Shown one piece after another: positions 56,591 to 64,000 of a stretch of DNA of 64,000 nt. Under the pieces are notes generated by a model. It ran no database searches. It worked only from the letters and a program-made list of their open reading frames with translations, and was not told where the DNA came from. The stretch's first letter is position 1, and every line of letters begins with the position of its first letter. A program made the translations under genes and the position numbers. The stretch comes from Bimastos eiseni (taxonomy: Eukaryota > Annelida > Clitellata > Crassiclitellata > Lumbricidae), in the NCBI GenBank assembly GCA_959347315.1, contig OY365819.1, forward strand, positions 23,950,589-24,014,588, read 5' to 3'.

Positions 56591-57129
56591 AAATATCCGT
56601 AGTCGTAGTCAGAGCGTAGGGAGTCTTCTTGGAGAAGAGAGAGGGAGCCTTGCAGATTCGGTTAAGACCTTGCAGTCTTGGCTTCAGGAATGCACGAACA
56701 GTCGTCTTAGCATTAGCCGTCAGTTATCAGTCGTCGTAGTTACTTAGTCGTCGAAGAGTCGTTCATGTATACAGATATTCGTAGCGCTGACTGTTAAGGC
56801 GTTTATTCTGCCATAGTTGTGCTCTAGTAGTAGCGACTTACAGAGTGTTTCAAGTTGGTGCTACATAAGTACCGTTTGGATATACATTAAAAAGAGATTA
56901 TCGAACAGTGCTGTCTTTCAAACCTTTAACAGCCCACAACTGAAGCCTTACTCCGCGGATAGCAACTCGAACTACCCTTACGGTCGGGGCTGATAATCGC
57001 CATTGGGTCGCCTTCTGAAACATGTCACCAGAGACCCTAGAGAGACAAGCTACTTGTTCCAACGATTGTCAGTTTGCATCCAGCGCTTCAACGCAGTTAC
57101 CTTCAGGGCTCTTTTGTGCAGCTGTAGTT
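56591..57129. other. Spacer, nothing recognised
   Basis: CGTAGTCGTAGTC and GTCGTCG-type clusters but no RNA or coding signature. Confidence 0.35.
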
Positions 57130-57132
57130 TAA

Positions 57133-57202
57133 CCAAACAATAGTAATAATAATAAAAATAATAATAATAATAATAGTAATTGAAGGATTATTTTCAATAC
57201 TG

Positions 57203-57260
<58 letters not shown>

Positions 57261-57262
57261 TA
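57133..57262. repeat. (AAT)n microsatellite
   Basis: ATAATAATAATA runs broken once near 57177-57205, longest pure stretch about 57 bp. Confidence 0.95.
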
Positions 57263-58965
57263 ATATGGCTAATAGAATTATAGGTGTAATAGGGTATACA
57301 TGTAGGTATATGGTGTATGAGCCGTTTTAGGAATCCATCGACGCAGAGTTAATCGTCTTTTCTAGACAATTAGGAGACAACACTTCCCTTTATTTGATCT
57401 TAAAGACAAACTGAATATTCGTTTTACAATTGGCTGCTGTGCCTGTGCGGCAGCTCAACGGATCTTCATTGTATTGTCTTAGTAAACATAATAGAATGCG
57501 ATACGAAAGAGATCTATTGTCTATCGGTAGTTCCGTTTACTTTCGGCGACGACAGACTAGGCCAAGCGATCAACTGTCGATTTACAAGGCTCCACCAGAG
57601 AATAATGAATTTTACTAGGGAGCTTTAATGGATCTTAATGTTTAAAGACATTAATAGGATTGCCACAATTATTATATTGGTCAAACTCTTACTCATTCTC
57701 TGTCCTTCGTTTCTGTATTCGTAGCCAGGCGGTTTTCTTAGACATTTAAATTTTCCTCAAACATTAAAATTTGTCACGTAAATTATTATTTATCAACAGT
57801 AAAATTATATTGGTAAGTTTCTTTTTTTGTGTTAGTTGTTTTAAATTGATAAATATCATTTGATGACGTTCATTAGTGATGTAAATTAGCTGAATGCTTG
57901 AAAGTAGGAAGACAACGTAGGCCCTAAGGAAAAAAATAAAGTTAAAGAAAATGGGACACAGAAAAATGGTTATAACTACCATGAAATAAAAATATCACTA
58001 AAATATAAAAAGTGGACTCTTTCGGCTCCCTAAATAGTCGACTCCCCTATTTGTCGGCACCCCAACTTGCCGGCGCCCTCGGGCGCCGCCCGACCTCGCC
58101 ACCCCCAAAGGGCGGCTCTGATGTTAAGAGCAATAAAAGTGAATATGAAATCTGATTATTAATGCATGGCGTTCTTTTTTAAGAACATCATGACACTTAT
58201 TTTTCATTTTTCTCGCACTGTTTTTAGCACTTGATCACTTATTTGTTTAGTCCTAAGACATATTATAATAAATACCACCGAGGAAAAATTAAAATTCATA
58301 CATTAATGAGTTAAGTTAATTTTACATCAAAGATAGGCTACAATTTGCATGAATATAATAATGATAATAATTGCACGTCAATTGCCCAAAAGACACGATT
58401 AAAGAGGGGAGGGTCATGAAAGTTAAGGCCCCAAATAAAAATAAGTTATGTTGTTGAATAAAGGCTAAGGAGAGTTTGGAGTGGGCAAAATGGGATCGAC
58501 AAAATTTAGATATTAAAGTACCTGTTGCTTTTATCTAAAGAGGGTTTTGTAACTAAGTAAATTCTCCAAAACGAAGATGATATTATGCGCTCATTACATG
58601 TATCTAGAAGAACTTGCAATAAAGATGATTTCGCTTTTGAGTAAATGCTATCATTCTGTATTTTATCACACAATTCAATAGAAAATTTCGTGATGTCTAT
58701 CTTGTCATCGCCTCTATTTTCCGACATAACAAGTCTTTAGAAGCAGAACTATTCTGTGATTTAACAGACTATGGGATCCATGTATTTAGATAAATTGATA
58801 GAGTGAATCGATGACTGATAGCTGGTTTTCATCTTTCATCTCATAACCTGGTGCAGTCTCATCATTTTCACAGCGATATTAGCCGACACACTTACCCAAC
58901 ATTCACATCAAAAACTTATAATGATCTAGACCAAGATTTTGTTTTCTTTAACATTCCGTTTAGCT
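57263..58965. other. Spacer with one GC-rich palindrome
   Basis: CGGCGCC-CTCG-GGCGCCG at 58071-58088 within an unusually GC-rich 100-bp patch (58020-58120) that looks like the end of an unidentified repeat. Otherwise AT-rich. Confidence 0.4.
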
Positions 58966-59740
58966 AGAAGCTGGGCTGTTGAGAAGAATTTTGTCTGACT
59001 AATAGCTTGATTGATGAAATAATGCGGTTTATAGGGAAGGGGAATGATGAAAATATTTTATCTAGAGGGTGGAATGATTAAATGAACGCGAATTCAACTG
59101 GAAACTGGGTGGATGAAAGGAACACCTTTCAGGTAGAGACTGGAATGATGAAAATATTTTAATTAGAAAGCGGATTGAAGAAAAGAATGCCGTTTTAAAG
59201 GAAGCGGGAATGATGAAAAGATCGAGTCCTGCTCACACTGAAGCCTGAATAATGATTAAAATTCTGCTTAAACGTGGACTGTATTAATGGAACGAACTCT
59301 GTTTTACTAGAAGCTGGATTGCACGATTCCTATCATCAATCCAGCTTCCATTTAAGTATGATTCTTTTCATAAAATATCCTGTGCTCAGTCGAACGTAAT
59401 TCTTTTCATCGGTCCAGCTTGTAGTCAACAGTATTTTATTTGATCGGTCCAGCTTCTACGTGCGCAGACTTCTTTTCACCAATCCAGCTATTAGCTAAAC
59501 AGATTTATATTCATCAACCCAGCATATAGATTTATAACACAATTCTTTTCATCAATTTAGCTTCTAATTGCTTCTAGTTATATATAAATCTTTTCATAAT
59601 TCCCGCTCCAATTAAAACTGCATTGTTTTCATCACTCCTGTTTCAAATTAAACATAATTCTTATCCATCGCTCCAGTTTCTAATTAAACAACAATCCTAT
59701 AATTAATCCAGCTTTAGTTTAAGCATAATTTCTCTCATTT
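58966..59740. repeat. Head-to-head inverted array of the ~40-bp repeat (foldback-like)
   Basis: Left arm, reverse orientation: AGAAGCTGGGCTGTTGAGAAG, GGGGAATGATGAAAATATTTT, ACTGGAATGATGAAAATATT, AAGCGGATTGAAGAAAAGAA, CTAGAAGCTGGATTGCACGA. Right arm from 59329, forward: ATCATCAATCCAGCTTCCAT, CATCGGTCCAGCTTGTAG, CACCAATCCAGCTATTAG, CATCAATTTAGCTTCTAATT and so on. About eight to ten units per arm. Same design as 10092-10410. Confidence 0.75.
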
Positions 59741-60529
59741 CTTACGGGTTAGGCTCGAACAGCGATTTTTCATGGGTTAACAGCTGTTAGAAATATAATT
59801 AGTAATATATAAATAATTAACTAATATGGCCATAATGATGCGCTGTTTATGTGTTCTGGGTAAGTGATCAGTACGGGGAGAAACGCCCGGGGAGAAATAT
59901 TCGAGGCAAATGTCCAGGGGAAATGAACTACACCCGATTACAACAGCGTGTACGGTTCTCCTCTGCCAAGTACTTTGTGTCTATGCCACTACAGACGCTG
60001 TCTACGGGTTTCTTAGCAATAAACTACATCAACGTGATCGTAAAGGTTGCCTTTATTCTGGTGACTTTTCTGGCATTTAATATTCGATTATAAGAAATCG
60101 ACTTTAGAAACGAACAAGAGTGCACCAAACATCCTTTCAATTCACTTCACTTGAAGGCTTTGGCTTTTTCTTCTTTCTCAATACGCTAAGTATCGTCTGA
60201 GAATTCAATATTGTATAGCGCCTCGTGTTTCCTTCCCATCTCTGCTTGCTAATATATTGAGTCTGCTACTCGCATACATTCTGAAGACGTATCTGTTTCC
60301 CTGGGTATCTTCGCTTTACAAATATCCGAACAAGACGCGTCATTAGTCAACGTTTCATTTGGTTATCATCTATTATTGTTCTGCACCTAAACCATTGACT
60401 GAGTTCTTACTGATGAAGCCAGTAAAATGATCGCATTTGTGATTCTCAGTCCATTCTGTTGCAATAGAGATTGAGGATGACAATATCATTTCTTTGGTTT
60501 TCTCTCTGTCGCTCGAAAAAAAATCCCTT
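59741..60529. other. Spacer, nothing recognised
   Basis: An 80-codon frame at 59851-60093 has a possible membrane segment (NVIVKVAFILVTFLAFNI) but no other support. Confidence 0.35.
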
Positions 60530-61390
60530 ATAACTATCGAATTCTATCTCAAACCTGTCCTTCATTTCAAAACGAACTGAACGCAGAGTCCTGTCCCCGA
60601 CCAACTACAACATGACTTTCAACTCACATCTCAATCCACACCAGTCTGGTTTACCAAACTCCACTCAACCGGAGCCCTTCTCACTTCCGTCTACGAATAA
60701 CTTGTTTCTCCAATATTTCATCAACGAGTCTCATGTCTATGCCTCTTTAATATTATGTTCTGCTGCCTTTGACACCATCGACCACAACATATATTATATT
60801 TCATAGGGTGTTTATTTGATTAGAATATACTAACACTGCTCTTCTCTGATTTCAGTCATATCTTTCTTAGACAAGAACTCGTGCAGTCAATAAGTGGCGC
60901 ACCTAGTCAAAAGCATGCTCAGTTGACATACGTAGCCTTCACGCTGGTGGTACTCAATTGTTCATTATTTTCTTTCCAAGCAGCTTCCCCAACTCCATAG
61001 ATCCTCTCCTCGACCCTTATGTCATCCTGGGTCACTTACAATTCCTTGTGCCTCAACTCATCCAAAACTGAATTTGTGCTAATAAGTTTCTGTGATTAAC
61101 TTAAGAAATATCCAGCTCTCTTTTTTCTCAATCTTGACTCTACACATTCACTGCAAATTCTCCTGTCCGCAATTTAGATATAATTTTTGACCAAAGACTT
61201 AACTTTTCTGAACAGTGAACACACATCACCCAAGTTTTCCGCTCTTGCTTCCTGCATATCTTTGACCTTAGCAGAATCTGCCCTATACTCGGCTTCAAAA
61301 TTGCAACTACAATCGCTACAATAAGTTCACGCAAAATTGGACTATTGTAATCCTAGTTTGCTCAACACTAACTATCATCCAACTAAACGG
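60530..61390 (+). pseudogene. LINE reverse transcriptase fragment, L2/CR1-like
   Basis: Contains ISNLSFIS, LNPHQSGLPNSTQPEP and SAAFDTIDHNI (RT blocks with the first catalytic Asp) up to about 60790. Further on come FSALASCISLTLAESALYSA and VHAKLDYCNPSLLN (thumb region) at 61225-61370. The segment with the A-D-D box is lost or unreadable. It runs directly into the CT tract at 61398. Confidence 0.6.
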
Positions 61391-61397
61391 CCTTGTT

Positions 61398-61398
61398 T

Positions 61399-61453
<55 letters not shown>

Positions 61454-61494
61454 GTCTCTCTCTCTATCTCTCAGTCTCTCAGTTTCTCACTTTC

Positions 61495-61526
<32 letters not shown>

Positions 61527-61663
61527 ACTCTCTCTCACATCCTCGCGCTCGCTCTCTCTCTCTCTCTCTCTCTCTATCTCTTTCTGTCTGTCTGTCTCTG
61601 TCTCCATTTCTCTTTGTCTGTCTCTCTGTCTGTCTCACTCTCTCTCCATCCCTCTCTCTCTCG

Positions 61664-61714
<51 letters not shown>

Positions 61715-61812
61715 ATTCTCTCTCTGTCTCACACTCTCACTCTGTGTTTGTCTCTCTCTGTCTCACACTCTCACTATCTGTATGTCTCTCTCCGTCTCAC
61801 AGTCTCACTCTC
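61398..61812. repeat. Long (CT)n-rich polypyrimidine tract
   Basis: About 415 bp of CTCTCT with interruptions such as CTGT, CACT and CATC. Ser/Leu-rich plus-strand and Arg/Glu-rich minus-strand frames across it are artefacts of the repeat. Confidence 0.97.
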
Positions 61813-62879
61813 TGCCTCCCTTAGTCTTCCTTTTCGTTTCCAAGACTATAATATTGTTCCTAGCGTGGAAGTTATACAATACACAATGCTTCTATTCAGC
61901 GACTGAATTGCAAAGATTTCGGTACATTTGATGTCCTAGGAAAATCCACGAAATGGAGGAACGTTCGATAGATTATACTGAGTTACAAACAATTACTTGA
62001 AGAATCTTTGTATTTAAGGCCTGTCAGCATGCCATACAAAACGCTGTATTGAGTAAAGTGGGTAAAGACGCTTGCGGCATTGGCTTCGATTGACATGATA
62101 TTGAAATCGACCGAATGACATTTATGCATGGAATATGCATAGGACAGGTTTACGTTGACTTGGCGTGAGTGCATAGGCTTGTGTGAAGTAAACATGTTAC
62201 CCTATTTGAAAAATTATGATTGCAGTGAATTACAACCTTGAGAAACAGAATATAGATTTGTGTAATTAACGACATCTTTCATCCGAGGTAAATGAAGTTG
62301 AAAACAAAGGCTACGTTAGTAAGTTCATCGCAAATATTATGCCACATAATTTCGTACAAGAAACACTGTCTTCAGGGTTTCTTGTAGTCTGCATTTTCAA
62401 AATAATACGTAAACATCTGCCTTGAACAAAATGTAGTGAACGCATTATTCATGAGTAGAAAGTTCAAAAAAAATTGATGATGTGATATCGTGAATTGTCG
62501 ATTAGACATTTCGACGATAGACAATGAAAAGACCACCAATTTCATTAACATCCATATAAACTAATTTATAAATGAGACATTTTATGTGCCTCTGGATCGA
62601 ATCAGTATACATTATAAAGCAATTATAGGCGATCTGATTTTAAATGTCTAATTAGGTCATTTACGGCTAACGTCAGTTTAATAAAACTGAAACATAATAA
62701 TGGCGGTTTCTAATCAGTGTCATCACATATTCTAACCCTAACGACTAGGAGCAATTCTATAAGTTTAGTCTTATGTGATTATAATGTATGCGGATTCATT
62801 TTAGTTGTTTCATTAATTAGCTGAATTCTGTACTTTTTCGGTTCCTCCATCATCATTGCCTGTCATCCAACATCATCTG
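61813..62879. other. Spacer, nothing recognised
   Basis: AT-rich, no motif seen. Confidence 0.4.
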
Positions 62880-63080
62880 TCTCATAGTCTATCAGTAGCC
62901 CTTCGAGCTTTCCATTCGAAGGGCTTAAATCTCACTTTCTCAAGAACTTGTACCCAGATTTACCCTGTCGTCCACCTTCCAAATCCCGTTCAAAGTGACA
63001 GCCGCCTTAACAGCAACTCTGTCTCCCCATACTTCCCTTTGGACATCCACTCTTACTCGAAGCAGCGTTCGTGAATAAGC
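62880..63080 (+). pseudogene. LINE 3'-end remnant homologous to 47330-47430
   Basis: AATCTCACTTTCTCAAGAAC and TGTACCCAGATTTACCCTGTC align with AAGTCAGACCTCCTCAAGAA and TCCTACCCGACCTCATTCG; protein phrase FHSKGLKSHFLKNLYPDLP in one frame. Includes the hairpin AGCCCTTCGA/TCGAAGGGCT at 62897-62926. Confidence 0.45.
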
Positions 63081-63660
63081 TGATGCCCTGTGTTTTGGCT
63101 TTCAAGTGGCGCTTTTGAAGTTTGGAGATAACGATTACAATGTCATTGCGTGTCATTAATTCAAGCTTGAAAGAAATATATCCCAGTAAGGTTGACTGGT
63201 CCTTCTTGCGCTAGGCAGATGCGTTTGATGAAATGAGATGTACAGCAAAATGGACGCCTTGCATGGTTGCAAGACGTCCATTTCGACTCCTGTAATAATT
63301 TGTAATCATTCGTTCATTCTGTGCTTGTAACCATACTGCGGCGTGTCAATTTTAAATTAAATGAATACAATTATTATTATTACTAGAACCTTGAAAAATT
63401 CTTCCAATAGTGATCGCAACTGCTATTGATGGTGACGTGGGGAAAGCTGAATTGCAGTGCATTTCTAACATTTAAGAGAAATGATGCTAGTAAATGCGCT
63501 AGATTGCATAGGCTAGTGTGATATTTACACTCATAGACCTTGTTTGTAAATTATCCCATAACCAGTTATTAGCTTTCGGTGTGGGTAGTATAGGCAACAT
63601 TGATAACACTGATAATGACACACAATAATAAGCTCTTTAAACACAAGTCTATGTTTTTAC
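63081..63660. other. Spacer with one hairpin
   Basis: Hairpin at 63248-63283; otherwise no recognised feature. Confidence 0.4.
63248..63283. other. 16-bp stem hairpin
   Basis: AAATGGACGCCTTGCA pairs with TGCAAGACGTCCATTT with one mismatch and a 4-nt loop. Confidence 0.9.
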
Positions 63661-63665
63661 ATGTT

Positions 63666-63943
63666 GATGAGGTCCAGAGGTGCAACAAGGTTTTGAAAAG
63701 TGGGGGGCATAGCTTAAATAATATTGCGCGAGGCGCAAGAAATTGTTTTTGCCCCCACTTTTTGAATTTTTGCCCCTCCCCAGAAATTTTAAAAACGAGG
63801 GAGGGGCACAAAAAATCTTAACAAAAGTAATCTCAAAAAGCCATTGGAGAAACATAGAAAAGAACCGGTTTGGGGGGGCACATAGCACTAAAACTGGGTG
63901 ACCGGTGCCCCTGCCCCCGCTTGTTACACCCCTGATGAGGTCC
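63666..63943. mobile_element. 258-bp MITE with 10-bp target-site duplications
   Basis: The body (63676-63933) starts AGAGGTGCAACAAGG and ends CGCTTGTTACACCCCT, imperfect terminal inverted repeats. It is flanked by GATGAGGTCC (63666-63675 and 63934-63943). The interior is G/C-homopolymer-rich (GGGGGGG, GCCCCCAC) with internal inverted blocks. A 9-10 bp duplication would suit a Mutator-type element; the superfamily is unproven. Confidence 0.75.
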
Positions 63944-64000
63944 CTTGGATTGCATTCACAAAGAACCATTATGTCTAACATTTAGGCTGGAATGGTTGTT

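Noticed and set aside
56232..56747. 171-codon frame with Tyr/Leu/Cys-rich centre
   Set aside because: Mostly the CTGT/CTAC minisatellite; flanks show no motif.
58020..58120. GC-rich patch as a CpG-island promoter
   Set aside because: Too short and palindromic; more likely the end of a repeat.
61337..61931. Ser/Leu-rich plus-strand frames and Arg/Glu-rich minus-strand frame
   Set aside because: They only translate the (CT)n tract.
63248..63283. microRNA precursor
   Set aside because: 16-bp stem and 4-nt loop are too short for a typical animal pre-miRNA.

Overview
This is a metazoan, non-coding and repeat-rich genomic window. I found no convincing host protein-coding gene and no tRNA or rRNA. 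The coding sequence I can name belongs to transposable elements or integrated virus-like elements. The background DNA is AT-rich and studded with the heptamer AGGCCTA (often TAGGCCTACATGTA). A Ty3/gypsy element of the Gmr1 type, with integrase upstream of RT, was described from deuterostomes, so a marine invertebrate deuterostome is my best guess at the host. The species cannot be read from the sequence.

Layout. 0-4 kb: a ~1.1-kb-spaced duplication, a 21-bp minisatellite, a LINE 3' remnant and a ~380-bp dispersed repeat. 3.97-9.89 kb: a full-length I/Nimb-type non-LTR retrotransposon (ORF1 with zinc knuckles; ORF2 with endonuclease, RT, RNase H and CCHC) with a perfect 11-bp target-site duplication. 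12-15.2 kb: a segmental duplication in which one copy carries a 537-bp MITE and the other preserves the empty site. 15.8-17.8 kb: a decayed LTR-retroelement gag/pro relic. 18.6-20.7 kb: a decayed copy of a repeat-associated gene family. 23.3 kb: a second MITE of the same unusual architecture.

24.16-41.13 kb: a complete 17-kb Polinton/Maverick (virus-like DNA transposon) bounded by ~260-bp terminal inverted repeats starting AG and ending CT, with 6-bp target duplications ATGGTG. It encodes, left to right, integrase with chromodomain (-), zinc-ribbon/PLA2-like protein (-), packaging ATPase (+), penton-type minor capsid protein (+), a pX-like core protein (+), two conserved structural genes of unknown role, a small basic protein, a probable major capsid protein (+), a NUMOD1-like protein, two copies of a fibre-type block, an adenain-like protease (-) and protein-primed DNA polymerase B (-). 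Most genes carry frameshifts or stops, so it is a fossil. The set still describes a virion programme: genome replication (PolB), maturation (protease), packaging (ATPase), capsid (major and minor proteins), entry or attachment (PLA2-like, fibres) and integration (integrase). Nearly every gene begins at a TATAAAATG-like motif.

43.7-47.4 kb: more LINE fragments. 49.43-54.30 kb: a decayed Gmr1-like LTR retrotransposon (gag, protease, integrase, then RT/RNase H) whose RT core is deleted at a 20-bp perfect hairpin. 55-64 kb: LINE tails, microsatellites (AAT, CT), a head-to-head inverted array of a ~40-bp repeat, and a 258-bp MITE with 10-bp target duplications. The recurring theme is non-autonomous elements whose terminal inverted repeats are themselves tandem arrays.
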